Positions 1-9,585 are shown, counted from the stretch's first letter. The stretch: DNA of 45,143 bases from Magnetospirillum sp. SS-4 (GCF_902729425.1 NZ_CACVCH010000060.1:1-45143), one strand, 5' to 3'. Program-made: numbers and translations. Notes: generated from the sequence alone by a model not told the origin.

Positions 1-124
1 GGGCATGTGTGGAGAAACTGAGGGATGGTGAGCCATGTGTCCTGATCGCCGTTGCCAGCAGGGCGGCGGTGGTTGGATACTCGACGATCTTGCCGGCGCG
101 TCGCGCCGTGACCGGGGGGACGCC

Positions 125-1234
125 ATGGGCCGCTTTGTCGCCATTATCCTCGCTTTCATCACCCTTGCCGGCCCGGCCTTCGCCACCGGTCTGGTCGAGG
201 AGGACATCACCCTGACGGCGACCTTCGAGGGACGGCGCGCCCGGGCCGTCCTCGATCTGGAAGCGCTGGTGGTGCGTCCTGACGATGGCTTGGCCCATCC
301 CCTGGTTGTCCTCAACCACGGGGCGCCGCGCCAGGCCGACGACCGTCCCGGCATGCATCCTCGCCGCCATGTGCTCAATGCCCGCGAATTCGCCCGCCGG
401 GGCTGGGTGGTGGTGGTACCCATGCGCCGGGGATACGGCCAGTCAGAGGGGGAATACGTCGAAAGCTCGGGACGTTGCGACGACCCCGACTATCTGGCCT
501 CGGCCCGGGCCTCGGCCGAGGATGTTCGTCAGGTCATCGCCCGGATGGCGGAAATGCCGTACGTGGATGCATCGAAAATCCTGGTCGTCGGCCAGTCGGC
601 CGGAGGGCTGGCCACCGTCGCCCTGACGGCTTCGCCGCCGCCCGGCGTGGTGGCGGCCATCAATTTCGCCGGCGGACGTGGTTCCACCAAGCCGGATCAC
701 GTCTGCCGGCCCGAACGCCTGGTCGAGGCCTTCGCCGTCTTCGGCCGGACCTCGCGCGTTCCCATGCTGTGGGTTTACACCGACAACGACCGATATTTCG
801 CGCCGCAACTGGCCAGACGGTTTCATGAAGCCTTCACCGAGGCGGGAGGAAACGCCCGGTTCATCGCCGCGCCCCCATTCGGCGAGGACGGCCACATGCT
901 GTTTTCGGACAAGGGCATCCCGATCTGGACGCGGTATGTGGAGGAGTTCCTGGCGGGTCAGCGGCTGACCCAGTTCGAGCGGCCACTGCCGCCCCGCGAC
1001 GTGTCCCGGATCGCCTACCCCAAGGGACTTTCCGAAAGCGGCCGCGCCGCCTTCGCCAGATATCTGGAGGCGCCCTCCCACAAGGCCTTCGTCATGTCGC
1101 CGTCGGGGGCCTTCGGTTGGCGCTCCGGGCAACGCAGTCTGGACGAGGCCGTCGGGCAGGCGGTGGAACTCTGCGCCAAGCATGCCGGCAAGCGCTGCCG
1201 CACCGTAATGATCAACGACGAGAAGGCGCAGTGA
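125..1234 (+). CDS. Exported alpha/beta hydrolase, dienelactone-hydrolase-like
   Basis: A 369-residue protein with the serine-hydrolase nucleophile elbow G-Q-S-A-G (Ser158), an oxyanion-type N-H-G segment near residue 64, and plausible acid and base in Y-T-D-N-D and G-E-D-G-H further on, so the catalytic triad looks complete. Residues 1-21 form a signal peptide ending A-F-A, which places the enzyme in the periplasm. I chose the ATG at 125 because a purine-rich GGGGGGA lies just before it and the signal peptide starts there; the frame is open upstream to 35 but that stretch has no signal-peptide character. The family covers dienelactone hydrolases, acyl-peptidases and esterases, so the substrate cannot be read from sequence. 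It stands alone, upstream of the nap operon and separated from it by 297 bp. Confidence 0.8.
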   Translation: MGRFVAIILAFITLAGPAFATGLVEEDITLTATFEGRRARAVLDLEALVVRPDDGLAHPLVVLNHGAPRQADDRPGMHPRRHVLNAREFARRGWVVVVPMRRGYGQSEGEYVESSGRCDDPDYLASARASAEDVRQVIARMAEMPYVDASKILVVGQSAGGLATVALTASPPPGVVAAINFAGGRGSTKPDHVCRPERLVEAFAVFGRTSRVPMLWVYTDNDRYFAPQLARRFHEAFTEAGGNARFIAAPPFGEDGHMLFSDKGIPIWTRYVEEFLAGQRLTQFERPLPPRDVSRIAYPKGLSESGRAAFARYLEAPSHKAFVMSPSGAFGWRSGQRSLDEAVGQAVELCAKHAGKRCRTVMINDEKAQ

Positions 1235-1262
1235 CCCGCGCCGCATGAATGCCGTTATCGGC

Positions 1263-1336
1263 TTATCATCGGAGAATTCCCCCCAGGCATGAGATGCTGG
1301 TGGTTGCCTGATGATAAAATCATTGCATTTCAATGC
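1263..1336. repeat. Cluster of inverted repeats in the hydrolase-nap intergenic region
   Basis: The 297-bp gap 1235-1531 holds no gene. It contains TTATCATC (1263-1270) complementary to GATGATAA (1310-1317) around a second imperfect hairpin (CCAG/CTGG, about 1283-1300), then the perfect inverted repeat ATGATAAAATCAT (1311-1323) and immediately after it GCATTTCAATGC (1325-1336). The first could end transcription of the hydrolase, although there is no T-run; the last two look like back-to-back operators. Function is inferred only. Confidence 0.45.
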
Positions 1337-1437
1337 GTTGATTTGCTTTGGGCGTTCCGGGGCGCCTTTCCAAGATACGGACTAAGGCCTTTTTGTCGTA
1401 GGGCTAATGTCATAAAACCTCATAAAATCCATTTCTT

Positions 1438-1451
1438 TTGATCAAAGTCAA
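1438..1451 (+). promoter_or_regulatory. FNR/CRP-family box upstream of nap operon
   Basis: TTGATCAAAGTCAA matches the FNR consensus TTGAT-N4-ATCAA at 9 of 10 positions. Its centre lies about 87 bp before the napF start, which would put a class II start site near 1486. Control of nap genes by FNR-type regulators under low oxygen is well known; the assignment here rests on the motif and position. No clear -10 element is visible. Confidence 0.65.
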
Positions 1452-1531
1452 AGAAGTGGGGTGGCCCCGGTGACACCTTTCCCGCGGTCGCCAATGGGGG
1501 AAACATTTGGCGGCCGAGGAGAGGGTGACCG

Positions 1532-2050
1532 ATGTCAGGTCCTATGTCCCGGCGGGCTCTGTTTGGAAGGCGTACGGCCAAGGCCGCACCCGCCGGGCAT
1601 CGTCCGCCCTGGAGTTCCTCGGCCTTCGACGCCGCCTGCGATTCCTGCGGCGACTGCATCAAGGCCTGTCCCGAAGCCATTCTTGCCGGCGATGCCGCCG
1701 GGCGTCCCGTTCTTGTTCTGGATCGGGGCGGCTGCACCTTCTGTGGCGCCTGCGACGTTGCCTGCCAGCCCAGGGAAGGGCGTTCCGCCGCCATCGACCG
1801 TGCCGCCCTGGCCGAGGGCGCGCGCGCGCTGCCGCTGCTGGCCGAACTGGGCGGCGCCTGCATTTCCATTCAAGGGGTCTCCTGCCGGCTGTGCGGCGAC
1901 CCGTGCGACCCCCGCGCCATCCGGTTCCGGCCGATGGTGGGCGGGCGCGTCCTGCCGGAAATTTCGGCTGAAACCTGCACCGGCTGCGGTGTCTGCGTTT
2001 CCGCCTGTCCCGTCGGGGCCATCAGGATGGCCCCGTGGTCGAGAGCGTGA
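1532..2050 (+). CDS. napF: Ferredoxin-type protein NapF
   Basis: A 172-residue cytoplasmic iron-sulphur protein, first gene of the nap operon. It carries four cysteine clusters: Cys36/39/42/46, Cys68/71/74/78, Cys118/121/125 and Cys149/152/155/159. The third, C-R-L-C-G-D-P-C-D-P, is the odd spacing typical of NapF. NapF is thought to interact with NapA in the cytoplasm and help load or reduce its iron-sulphur cluster before Tat export. GGAGAGGG lies about 8 bases before the ATG at 1532; an in-frame ATG four codons later (1544) is a possible alternative. There are 10 bases to napD. Confidence 0.92.
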   Translation: MSGPMSRRALFGRRTAKAAPAGHRPPWSSSAFDAACDSCGDCIKACPEAILAGDAAGRPVLVLDRGGCTFCGACDVACQPREGRSAAIDRAALAEGARALPLLAELGGACISIQGVSCRLCGDPCDPRAIRFRPMVGGRVLPEISAETCTGCGVCVSACPVGAIRMAPWSRA

Positions 2051-2060
2051 AAGGAACACC

Positions 2061-2369
2061 ATGCGACTTTCGACATTCGTAGAAGCCGAGCACGTCAAGC
2101 CGAGGGAGCAGGTGGAAAACATCTGCGGCGTGTTGATTCACGTCAAGCCGGAATTCCGGCATGAGATTCATGCCATCCTCACCGGCCTGCCCGGGGTGGA
2201 GGTCCATGTGATGACCGAGGATGGCAGGATGGTGGTGACCGTCGAGGACGCCGATGGCGTCTGGGCGGGAGCCAGGATTACCAGTTTCAACGACATCCAG
2301 GGCGTCCTCAGCGTCACCCTGGCTTATCATCATTTCGATTCTGATCTGGAAGGGGAGACCGTTTCATGA
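2061..2369 (+). CDS. napD: NapA signal-peptide-binding chaperone NapD
   Basis: A 102-residue protein with the NapD fold signature: I-C-G-V-L-I-H-V-K near residue 22, then G-V-E-V-H near 46 and a C-terminal strand L-S-V-T-L-A-Y-H-H. NapD binds the twin-arginine signal peptide of NapA and holds back export until the molybdenum cofactor is inserted. The ATG at 2061 follows AAGGAA by 5 bases and sits between napF and napA. Its stop overlaps the napA start (ATGA at 2366-2369), so the two are probably translationally coupled, which suits a chaperone and its client. Confidence 0.93.
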   Translation: MRLSTFVEAEHVKPREQVENICGVLIHVKPEFRHEIHAILTGLPGVEVHVMTEDGRMVVTVEDADGVWAGARITSFNDIQGVLSVTLAYHHFDSDLEGETVS

Positions 2370-4849
2370 GCCTCACCAGGCGCGACTTCATCAAGGCGAA
2401 TGCCGTCGCGGCCACTGCTGCCGCCGCCGGCATCGCTGTGCCGGCCGTCGCACAACCGGCCAAGGCCAATATCCGCTGGGACAAGGGTGTGTGTCGATTC
2501 TGCGGAACCGGCTGCGCCGTGCTGGTGGGCGTTCAGGATGGCCGCGTCGTCGCCACCCAGGGCGATCCCGACTCGCCGGTCAATCGCGGCCTGAACTGCA
2601 TCAAGGGCTACTTCCTGTCCAAGATCATGTACGGCGAGGACCGGCTGACCAAGCCGCTGCTCCGCATGAAGGACGGCAAGTTCGCCAAGGATGGCCAGTT
2701 CACTCCCATCACCTGGGACCAGGCCTTCGACATCATGGCCGAAAAGTGGAAGGAGCAGCTGAAGAAGCCGGATGGGGCCACCCGCGTCGGCATGTTCGCC
2801 TCCGGCCAGTGGACCATCTGGGAAGGCTATGCGGCCGTCAAGCTGTACAAGGCCGGCTTCCGCTCCAACAACATCGACCCCAACGCGCGCCACTGCATGG
2901 CCTCGGCCGTCGCCGGCTTCATGCGCACCTTCGGCATCGACGAGCCGATGGGCTGCTATGACGATATCGAGCAGACCGACGCCTTCGTGCTGTGGGGCTC
3001 GAACATGGCGGAGATGCACCCGATCCTGTGGTCGCGCCTGACCGACCGCCGCCTGACGCACGAGGGCTGCAAGGTCGCCGTGCTGTCCACCTTCGAGCAC
3101 CGTTCGTACGAGCTGGCTGATCTGCCGATCATCTTCACTCCGCAAGGCGATCTGGCGATCCTCAACTACATCTGCAACTACATCATCTCGAAGGGGGCCT
3201 ACAACAAGGACTTCATCGAGAAGCACTGCACCTTCAAGAAGGGCGTGACGGATATCGGCTACGGCCTGCGTCCGACCCACGCCCTGGAGAAGGACCAGGC
3301 CAACGCCGCGACGCCGGACAAGTCGGTCCCGATGACCTTCGACGAGTTCAAGGCCTTCGTGGCCGAGTACACCGCCGAGAAGACGTCGGCGCTGTCGGGC
3401 GTGCCGGTGGACAAGCTGGAGGCCCTGGCCAAGATCTACGCCGATCCCAAGATCAAGGTCGTGTCGTTCTGGACCATGGGATTCAACCAGCACACGCGCG
3501 GCACGTGGGTCAATAACATGATCTACAACGTGCACCTGCTGATGGGCAAGATTTCCGAGCCGGGCAACAGCCCGTTCTCGCTGACCGGCCAGCCCTCGGC
3601 CTGCGGCACCGCCCGCGAGGTCGGCACCTTCGCCCATCGCCTGCCCGCCGACATGGTGGTGATGAACGAAAAGCATCGCGCCATGACCGAGAAGGAGTGG
3701 CTGCTTCCCGAGGGCACGCTGAACGGCAAGATCGGCTATCACGCCGTGGTTCAGCACCGCATGCTAAAGGACGGCAAGCTGAACGCCTATTGGGTGATGT
3801 GCACCAACAACATGCAGACCGCCCCCAACATGAATGAGGAGGGGTATCCGGGCTATCGCAACCCCGCCAACTTCATCGTGGTGTCCGATCCCTATCCGAC
3901 CGTGACCGCGCTGTCGGCCGACCTGATCCTGCCCACCGCCATGTGGATGGAGAAGGAAGGCGCCTACGGCAACGCCGAACGCCGGACCCAGTTCTGGCGT
4001 CAGCAGGTCAAGGCTCCGGGCGAAGCCCGCTCGGACGTCTGGCAGCTGATGGAGTTCTCCAAGCGCTTCAAGGTCGAGGAAGTCTGGCCGGAGGAATTGC
4101 TTGCCAAGAAGCCGGAATATCGCGGCAAGACCCTGTTCGACATCCTGTTCAAGAACGGCAAGGTCGACAAGTATCCGCTGAGCGAACTTCAGGCCGGTTA
4201 CGAAAACGACGAGTCCAAGGCGTTCGGCTTCTACGTCCAGAAGGGTCTGTTCGAGGAATACGCCGCCTTCGGCCGCGGCCATGCCCACGATCTGGCGCCG
4301 TTCGAGACCTATCACAAGGCCCGCGGCCTGCGCTGGCCGGTGGTTGACGGCAAGGAGACGCTGTGGCGTTTCCGCGAGGGCTACGACCCCTACGTGAAGG
4401 CCGGCGAAGGCGTCAAGTTCTACGGCAAGCCCGACGGCAAGGCCTGGATCTTCGCGCTGCCCTACGCGGCTCCGGCCGAATCGCCGGACAAGGACTACGA
4501 TCTGTGGCTGTCCACCGGCCGTATCCTGGAACACTGGCATTCGGGCTCCATGACCCGCCGCGTGCCGGAACTGCATAAATCGGCTCCCAACGCCGTGCTC
4601 TACATGCACCCCAACGACGCGGCCAAGCGCAACCTGCGCAATGGCGACGTGGTCAAGGTGGCGAGCCGGCGCGGCGAGGTGACCACCCGCATCGACACCC
4701 GCGGCCGCAACAAGCCGCCGGAAGGGCTGGTCTTCATGCCGTTCTTCGATGAGAGCCAACTGGTCAACAAACTCACTCTTGACGCCACTTGTCCGATCTC
4801 CAAGGAGACCGACTACAAGAAGTGCGCCGTCAAGGTGACCAAGGCCTAA
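2366..4849 (+). CDS. napA: Periplasmic nitrate reductase catalytic subunit NapA
   Basis: An 827-residue molybdoprotein, the usual size for NapA. It begins with a Tat signal containing R-R-D-F-I-K (residues 5-10) and a hydrophobic stretch ending near A-V-A-Q at 30. The [4Fe-4S] cluster cysteines are 43, 46, 50 and 78. Cys177 in R-H-C-M-A-S is the expected molybdenum ligand. NapA reduces nitrate to nitrite in the periplasm with a bis-MGD cofactor, taking electrons from NapB. The C-terminal region, from about 700, has the cofactor-binding S-T-G-R and H-P-N-D segments of the family. The start overlaps the napD stop by 4 bases. Confidence 0.97.
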   Translation: MSLTRRDFIKANAVAATAAAAGIAVPAVAQPAKANIRWDKGVCRFCGTGCAVLVGVQDGRVVATQGDPDSPVNRGLNCIKGYFLSKIMYGEDRLTKPLLRMKDGKFAKDGQFTPITWDQAFDIMAEKWKEQLKKPDGATRVGMFASGQWTIWEGYAAVKLYKAGFRSNNIDPNARHCMASAVAGFMRTFGIDEPMGCYDDIEQTDAFVLWGSNMAEMHPILWSRLTDRRLTHEGCKVAVLSTFEHRSYELADLPIIFTPQGDLAILNYICNYIISKGAYNKDFIEKHCTFKKGVTDIGYGLRPTHALEKDQANAATPDKSVPMTFDEFKAFVAEYTAEKTSALSGVPVDKLEALAKIYADPKIKVVSFWTMGFNQHTRGTWVNNMIYNVHLLMGKISEPGNSPFSLTGQPSACGTAREVGTFAHRLPADMVVMNEKHRAMTEKEWLLPEGTLNGKIGYHAVVQHRMLKDGKLNAYWVMCTNNMQTAPNMNEEGYPGYRNPANFIVVSDPYPTVTALSADLILPTAMWMEKEGAYGNAERRTQFWRQQVKAPGEARSDVWQLMEFSKRFKVEEVWPEELLAKKPEYRGKTLFDILFKNGKVDKYPLSELQAGYENDESKAFGFYVQKGLFEEYAAFGRGHAHDLAPFETYHKARGLRWPVVDGKETLWRFREGYDPYVKAGEGVKFYGKPDGKAWIFALPYAAPAESPDKDYDLWLSTGRILEHWHSGSMTRRVPELHKSAPNAVLYMHPNDAAKRNLRNGDVVKVASRRGEVTTRIDTRGRNKPPEGLVFMPFFDESQLVNKLTLDATCPISKETDYKKCAVKVTKA

Positions 4850-4850
4850 A

Positions 4851-4896
4851 GGGGGGGGGAGGGGCCGTCCGTCCGCCCTGGCGAGCGGGCGGCCCC
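4851..4896 (+). other. G-run and GC hairpin between napA and napG
   Basis: Directly after the napA stop there are nine G residues (4851-4859), an A and four more G. GGGGCCG (4861-4867) can pair with CGGCCCC (4890-4896), or CCGCCC (4873-4878) with GGGCGG (4887-4892). There is no T-run, so this is not a terminator. It may slow 3'-end decay of the napFDA part of the transcript and so let it outlast napGHBC. The role is inferred. Confidence 0.4.
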
Positions 4897-4919
4897 GTCC
4901 ATCCATCCATCGGAGAGGA

Positions 4920-5750
4920 ATGATGGCGGGGCGCCACGATACTCGTGACGGCATGACTGACCCGGCCCGGCGCGCGATGCTCGCCGGAGCGGTCAAGGGT
5001 GCCTGCGCCGTGGGGGTGCTGGGGGCGCTGCTGGCCATTCCGGCCCATCGCCGGGCCGAGGCGGTCGCGCTCAGACCGCCGGGCGCCATCGCTGAAAATG
5101 ATTTCACCGCCGCCTGCGTCCGTTGCGGGCTGTGCGTCAGGGATTGCCCCTACGATACCTTGAAGCTGTCCGACCTGGGCGACGGCCCCGCCTTGGGAAC
5201 GCCGTTCTTCAACGCCCGCGCGGTTCCGTGCGAGATGTGCGAACACATCCCCTGCGTCGCCGCCTGTCCGACGGGAGCGCTGGACAAGGGGCTGACCAAT
5301 ATCAACAACGCCAAGATGGGCGTCGCCGTCCTGGTTTCGCAGGAAACCTGCCTCAATTACCTGGGGCTGCGCTGCGACGTCTGCTATCGGGTGTGTCCGC
5401 GCATCGGCGAGGCCATCACCCTGGAACTCAGCCACAACACCCGGACCGCCAAGCACGCTTTCTTCATTCCCACCGTGCATTCGGACAAGTGCACCGGCTG
5501 CGGCAAGTGCGAACGCGCCTGCGTGCTGGACGAGGCCGCCATCAAGGTGCTGCCTCATGTCCTGGCCACCGGCCAGTTGGGAAAGCACTACCGGCTGGGC
5601 TGGGAAGAAAAGAAGAAGGCGGGGCAATCGCTGGTCGAACCCAGCCCCGAGGTGCAGGTGCGCGGCATGGAAGGGGTCGAAATGACCCCCGGCGGCACCT
5701 ACAAGCTTGAGCGCCGGCCGGATGGCGGCTTCAAGGAGTTCAAGCCATGA
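4920..5750 (+). CDS. napG: Quinol-oxidising ferredoxin-type protein NapG
   Basis: A 276-residue protein with four [4Fe-4S] cysteine sets: 66/69/72/76, 104/107/112/116, 144/152/155/159 and 191/194/197/201. The N-terminus has an R-R pair (residues 17-18) followed by a hydrophobic stretch to about 41, consistent with Tat export. With the membrane protein NapH it forms a quinol dehydrogenase that passes electrons towards NapB/NapA, parallel to NapC. GGAGAGGA precedes tandem ATG codons at 4920 and 4923; either could be used, and the second has better spacing. The stop overlaps napH (ATGA). Confidence 0.94.
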   Translation: MMAGRHDTRDGMTDPARRAMLAGAVKGACAVGVLGALLAIPAHRRAEAVALRPPGAIAENDFTAACVRCGLCVRDCPYDTLKLSDLGDGPALGTPFFNARAVPCEMCEHIPCVAACPTGALDKGLTNINNAKMGVAVLVSQETCLNYLGLRCDVCYRVCPRIGEAITLELSHNTRTAKHAFFIPTVHSDKCTGCGKCERACVLDEAAIKVLPHVLATGQLGKHYRLGWEEKKKAGQSLVEPSPEVQVRGMEGVEMTPGGTYKLERRPDGGFKEFKP

Positions 5751-6697
5751 CGGCCAAGACCGCGCCTCACGGTCTGATCGATCCCGGCGCCTCGGCGGTG
5801 GCCGAAAAGGGCTGGTTCGCCGCTCACAAGTGGTTGCTGGCGCGCCGGCTGAGCCAATTCGCCGTGGTGGTGGTGTTCCTGACCGGACCGCTGTGGGGGA
5901 TATGGATCGCCAAGGGCAATCTGGCCTCCAGCCTGACCTTCGGCATTCTGCCGCTCACCGATCCGCTGATGCTGCTCCAGGGGCTGGCCGCCGGCCATGT
6001 CATGACCGGAGCGGCCCTGGCCGGCGCCGCCATCGTCGTCGTCTTCTACGCGCTGGTGGGGGGGCGGGCCTATTGCGCCTGGGCCTGTCCGGTCAACGCC
6101 GTCACCGATCTCGCCTACTGGCTGCGGGGGAAACTGGGGCTGGAGCGCGGCGTGGCGCTCAAGCGTTCGACCCGGCTGTGGCTGCTGGCTGCCGTCATGG
6201 CCACCTCGGCCGCCACCGGAACCATCGCCTGGGAACTGGTCAATCCGGTCACCATGCTGCACCGGGGGCTGGTGACCGGCTCCATCCTGACGCTGGGTTC
6301 GGCCGCGCTGGTGACGGCGGCGGTGTTCCTGTTCGATCTTGGGATATCGGCGCGTGGCTGGTGTACCCATCTCTGTCCGGTCGGTGCCTTCTACGGCCTG
6401 ATCGGCCGGGCCAGCGTGGTGCGCGTCAGCGCCTGGCGCCGCGCCGCCTGCGACAATTGCATGGACTGTTTCGCGGTCTGTCCCGAACGCCACGTCATCG
6501 CGCCGGCGCTGCGCGGCGAGGCCAAGGGGGCGGGTCCGGTGATCATGTCGGCCGACTGCACCAATTGCGGTCGCTGCATCGATGTGTGTTCAAAGACCGT
6601 GTTCCGGTTCGGCACCCGGTTCCACAACGCGCCCTCCGACGCTGTTTCGGTGGGGGACGGGGTGGATTCGGCTGCCCCGCCGGCCAGGGTCGCCTGA
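5747..6697 (+). CDS. napH: Quinol dehydrogenase membrane component NapH
   Basis: A 316-residue inner-membrane protein with about four membrane segments (roughly residues 36-54, 85-105, 143-162 and 178-200). It has the two NapH CX3CP motifs, C110-A-W-A-C114-P and C206-T-H-L-C210-P, thought to face the cytoplasm and form a redox site. A C-terminal ferredoxin domain follows, with Cys235/238/241/245 and Cys271/274/277/281. It pairs with NapG. The start overlaps the napG stop by 4 bases. The last 25 residues after the ferredoxin domain are low-complexity. Confidence 0.94.
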   Translation: MTAKTAPHGLIDPGASAVAEKGWFAAHKWLLARRLSQFAVVVVFLTGPLWGIWIAKGNLASSLTFGILPLTDPLMLLQGLAAGHVMTGAALAGAAIVVVFYALVGGRAYCAWACPVNAVTDLAYWLRGKLGLERGVALKRSTRLWLLAAVMATSAATGTIAWELVNPVTMLHRGLVTGSILTLGSAALVTAAVFLFDLGISARGWCTHLCPVGAFYGLIGRASVVRVSAWRRAACDNCMDCFAVCPERHVIAPALRGEAKGAGPVIMSADCTNCGRCIDVCSKTVFRFGTRFHNAPSDAVSVGDGVDSAAPPARVA

Positions 6698-6732
6698 TCG
6701 TTTAAGAGAGTTCTGGAAGGGGAGTGACCGCT

Positions 6733-7188
6733 GTGAAGACAAAGATCAAGGCAATCGCCCTCGCGCTGGCCCTGGCGCTGGGCTTCGGGGTTTTGGGAGC
6801 GGCCGCCGGGGCCGCGGACGTCAAGTCGTTGCGGCCGACCGAGGCCAACCAGCCGGACGCGCCGCCGGCCATCTTCAAGGTGGTGGAAGGCGCCAAGCAT
6901 GATCGCGCCTATCGTCAGCAGCCGCCGATGGTGCCTCACTCCATCGACAAGTACGAGACCGACATCAAGGTCAACCAGTGCCTGCGCTGCCACGAATGGC
7001 CGTTCAGCGACCAGGAGAAGGCCCCGAAGATTTCGGACATGCACTACATCGACCGCAACGGCATCCGCCAGGACACGGTCAACGGCAACCGCTATTTCTG
7101 CAAGCAGTGCCATGTGCCGCAGGTTGACGCCAAGCCGCTGGTCGACAACAAGTTCCAGCCCGCCACGCTCAACACGAACCTCCGCTAG
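6733..7188 (+). CDS. napB: Diheme cytochrome c subunit NapB
   Basis: A 151-residue periplasmic protein with a signal peptide (residues 1-28, ending A-A-G-A-A) and two heme-attachment motifs, C83-L-R-C-H87 and C123-K-Q-C-H127. His69 and His104 are in the positions of the second axial ligands of NapB. It is the electron-transfer partner of NapA. I chose GTG at 6733 because GGAAGGGGAG ends 8 bases before it; a second in-frame GTG at 6724 lies inside that ribosome-binding site. Confidence 0.93.
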   Translation: MKTKIKAIALALALALGFGVLGAAAGAADVKSLRPTEANQPDAPPAIFKVVEGAKHDRAYRQQPPMVPHSIDKYETDIKVNQCLRCHEWPFSDQEKAPKISDMHYIDRNGIRQDTVNGNRYFCKQCHVPQVDAKPLVDNKFQPATLNTNLR

Positions 7189-7209
7189 GGGACAGGGAAG
7201 GAACGGGCC

Positions 7210-7854
7210 ATGAGCAATGATAACTCGGCCGGGGAAAAGGGTCTCCTGAGCGGCTGGTGGGGTGCGCTGTGCAAGCCGAGCTCGCGCTGGTCGCTGGGGG
7301 GATTGCTGGCATCGGGCATCGTGTTGGGCGTCGTCCTGTGGGGCGGCTTCAACTGGGCGCTGGAAGCCACCAACACGGAGACCTTCTGCCTGTCCTGCCA
7401 CGAGATGGAGCAGAACGTCTATCGCGAGTTCCGCGGCACCATCCACGATTCCAACCGCTCGGGCGTTCGGGCCACCTGCCCCGACTGCCATGTGCCGAGG
7501 CCGTGGGTCTATAAGATGATCCGCAAGATCCAGGCCTCCAACGAGATCTGGCACAAGATCCTGGGCTCCATCGACACCCGCGAGAAGTTCGAGGCCAAGC
7601 GCATCGAACTGGCCACCCATGTGTGGACGGCCATGAAGGCCACCGATTCCCGCGAGTGCCGCAACTGCCACGATTTCGGGGCGTTCGATCTGACCCGCCA
7701 GACCTCGCGGGCCCGTAATCGCCACGCCGAGGCGGAGCAACAGGGCAAGACCTGCATCGATTGCCACAAGGGGGTGGCGCACCAGTTGCCGGCCGGCGCC
7801 TTCAAGGCCGAACGGGAACTCAACAAGTCGATGGAAGGGGAAACCAAGCCGTAA
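7210..7854 (+). CDS. napC: Membrane-anchored tetraheme cytochrome c NapC
   Basis: A 214-residue NapC/NirT-family quinol dehydrogenase. One membrane anchor (about residues 29-50) is followed by a periplasmic domain with four C-x-x-C-H motifs starting at Cys60, Cys90, Cys150 and Cys182. It takes electrons from the quinol pool and reduces NapB. GGGAAGGAA precedes the ATG at 7210. It is the last gene of the operon; napE, napK and napL are absent, so the set is napFDAGHBC. A strong terminator follows 30 bases downstream. Confidence 0.95.
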   Translation: MSNDNSAGEKGLLSGWWGALCKPSSRWSLGGLLASGIVLGVVLWGGFNWALEATNTETFCLSCHEMEQNVYREFRGTIHDSNRSGVRATCPDCHVPRPWVYKMIRKIQASNEIWHKILGSIDTREKFEAKRIELATHVWTAMKATDSRECRNCHDFGAFDLTRQTSRARNRHAEAEQQGKTCIDCHKGVAHQLPAGAFKAERELNKSMEGETKP

Positions 7855-7884
7855 AAGGGACCGCGGCCTGGGTCAATGGGCGCA

Positions 7885-7918
7885 GGGCCTCCCGAGACTC
7901 CCCGGGAGGCCCTTTTTT
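7885..7918 (+). terminator. Rho-independent terminator of the nap operon
   Basis: GGGCCTCCC (7885-7893) pairs perfectly with GGGAGGCCC (7904-7912) across a 10-base loop, followed by six T residues. It lies between the convergent napC and chemoreceptor genes. Confidence 0.9.
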
Positions 7919-7946
7919 ATCCGGGAGGCGAAAAGGGGTGGCGGCG

Positions 7947-9287
7947 TCAGCCCGCCCGGATCTGTCCGACGAAGCGGTTGACCTGGGATTCCAGCTGGGT
8001 CGAGTTGCGCGACAGTTCGGTGGCGGCGTCCAGCACCTGGCGGGCGGCGATTCCGGTTTCCGAGGCGGCGGTGTTGACCCGGGTGATGGTCGAGGTGACT
8101 TCCGAGGTTCCCATGGCCGCCTGCTGGACGTTGCGGGCGATTTCCTGGGTGGCTGCGCCCTGTTCCTCGACCGACGAGGCGATGGAGCCGGCGATCTCGT
8201 TGATCTGGCCGATGGTGGTGGCGATGCCGCCGATGGCGGTGACCGCGTCGCGGGTGGCGTTTTGCACCGCGGTGATTTGCGAGGCGATCTCCTCCGTGGC
8301 CTTGCCGGTCTGGTTGGCCAGGCTCTTGACCTCGTTGGCCACCACGGCGAAGCCCTTGCCGGCGTCGCCGGCCCTGGCGGCCTCGATGGTGGCGTTCAAG
8401 GCCAGCAGGTTGGTCTGGCTGGCGATGTCGTTGATCAGCTTGACCACCTGACCGATGCGCGAGGCGGCTTCGGCCAGGCTTTGCACCATCTGGTTGGTGC
8501 GCTGGGCCTCGTCCTGGGCGTTCGACGCGATTTTGGCCGATTGGGAAACCTGGCGGCTGATCTCGGTGATGGAGGAACTCAGTTCCTCGGCGGCGGCGGC
8601 GACCGTCTGGATGTTGACGGTGGCTTCCTCGGCGGCCGCGGCCACGGTGGTCGACTGGCGCGAGGTCTCTTCGGCGGTCGCGGTCATCTCCTTGGCGGTG
8701 TGCTCCATCCGGCCGGCGGCCGTGGACACCGAGTTGACCAGCCCCTTGACCTCGCGCTCGAAAACGTCGGCCTTGGCGCCCAGTTCGCGGGCGATGATGG
8801 CGGCGGTGTTGGTTTCGATATAGACCGAGGTCGCCAGATCCATGTCGAGGAAGGCCGCCTTGTTGATGGCGGTCAGGACCTGAGTCAGCTTCCTCGGGTC
8901 CTTGCGGTGCTGCTCGACCGCCACGGCGAACACCATGTTCAGCACGAAGCAATAGCCGGCGGTGTACCATTTGGGCTCCAGCCCGATGCGTTGGTGAACC
9001 TTGCCGATTTCGGACACCTGGGTGAAATAGCGGTCGTCGAATTGGCCGAGGAACACGCTTTCCATCCAATGGCGCTTCTGCATGGCGCGGGCGTGCGCCA
9101 TGCGCTCGGGCGAGGCGAAGAACCTGGCGGTGCCGGGATTGTTGGACACATGCCGGTAGAAGGTGTCGAGGATGGGGTCGATGTGGCGGGTCAGGACATC
9201 GCGGAATTCCCGCAAGGTCCGGCGGGTTTCGTCATCGATTTGAAGAAATGCGATATTGCCGGTACGGTCGATGTCCATGATCGCCAC
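7947..9287 (-). CDS. Globin-coupled methyl-accepting chemotaxis protein (HemAT-type)
   Basis: A 446-residue protein without signal peptide or membrane segment, so a soluble chemoreceptor. Residues 1 to about 170 resemble the protoglobin sensor domain: K-V-H-Q-R-I-G-L at 97-103 carries the expected proximal heme ligand, His98, and W-Y-T-A-G-Y follows. The C-terminal half is a long coiled-coil signalling domain with the conserved hairpin tip around [11 protein letters not shown]. Such receptors bind oxygen (or NO) at heme and signal through CheA/CheW. AAGGTGG precedes the ATG at 9287; M4 is a weaker alternative. There is no CheR-binding pentapeptide at the C-terminus. It converges on the nap operon, and a respiratory tactic role is an inference from that. 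Confidence 0.88.
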   Translation of the reverse strand: MAIMDIDRTGNIAFLQIDDETRRTLREFRDVLTRHIDPILDTFYRHVSNNPGTARFFASPERMAHARAMQKRHWMESVFLGQFDDRYFTQVSEIGKVHQRIGLEPKWYTAGYCFVLNMVFAVAVEQHRKDPRKLTQVLTAINKAAFLDMDLATSVYIETNTAAIIARELGAKADVFEREVKGLVNSVSTAAGRMEHTAKEMTATAEETSRQSTTVAAAAEEATVNIQTVAAAAEELSSSITEISRQVSQSAKIASNAQDEAQRTNQMVQSLAEAASRIGQVVKLINDIASQTNLLALNATIEAARAGDAGKGFAVVANEVKSLANQTGKATEEIASQITAVQNATRDAVTAIGGIATTIGQINEIAGSIASSVEEQGAATQEIARNVQQAAMGTSEVTSTITRVNTAASETGIAARQVLDAATELSRNSTQLESQVNRFVGQIRAG

Positions 9288-9410
9288 CTTATCCTAAAGG
9301 TATTGTTCCTGAAGGATGGGGGTTGGCGGTGCGGGTTACAATGGTTTTCGTGAACGGAAGGCCGGCGGATCGAAATTGTCGCCCGGGACTCGGGCGGGCG
9401 GCATTTCCCT

Positions 9411-9424
9411 GTTTCCCTGGAAAC
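9411..9424. promoter_or_regulatory. 14-bp palindrome between the chemoreceptor and tRNA-Leu
   Basis: GTTTCC-CT-GGAAAC is a 6-2-6 inverted repeat lying 124 bp upstream of the chemoreceptor start (on the minus strand) and 77 bp upstream of tRNA-Leu. A TATAGA at 9433-9438 could be a -10 element for the tRNA. The palindrome resembles the ParB site parS at 12 of 16 positions, but differs in the core. The rest of 9288-9500 shows no gene. Confidence 0.3.
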
Positions 9425-9500
9425 GAACATGTTATAGACAGAACCCTCCCGACGGGGCGGCCTGGACGCGCATGCGGGTCGGTGGGCATGTTCGGCCCAT

Positions 9501-9585
9501 GCGGGCGTGGTGGAACTGGTAGACACACTGGATTTAGGTTCCAGCGGCGCAAGCCATGGGGGTTCAAATCCCTTCGCCCGCACCA
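9501..9585 (+). tRNA. tRNA-Leu (anticodon UAG)
   Basis: Cloverleaf with acceptor GCGGGCG/CGCCCGC, discriminator A and encoded CCA (9583-9585). The anticodon stem CTGGA/TCCAG encloses loop TTTAGGT, giving UAG. The T arm is GGGG-GTTCAAATC-CC. At 85 nt, the variable arm is the long class II type, as expected for leucine. Confidence 0.95.

Noticed and set aside
2330-3757. Long minus-strand open frame opposite napA (475 codons)
   Set aside because: A GC-rich shadow frame of napA: low-complexity Gly/His/Leu-rich translation, no family motif, no ribosome-binding site.
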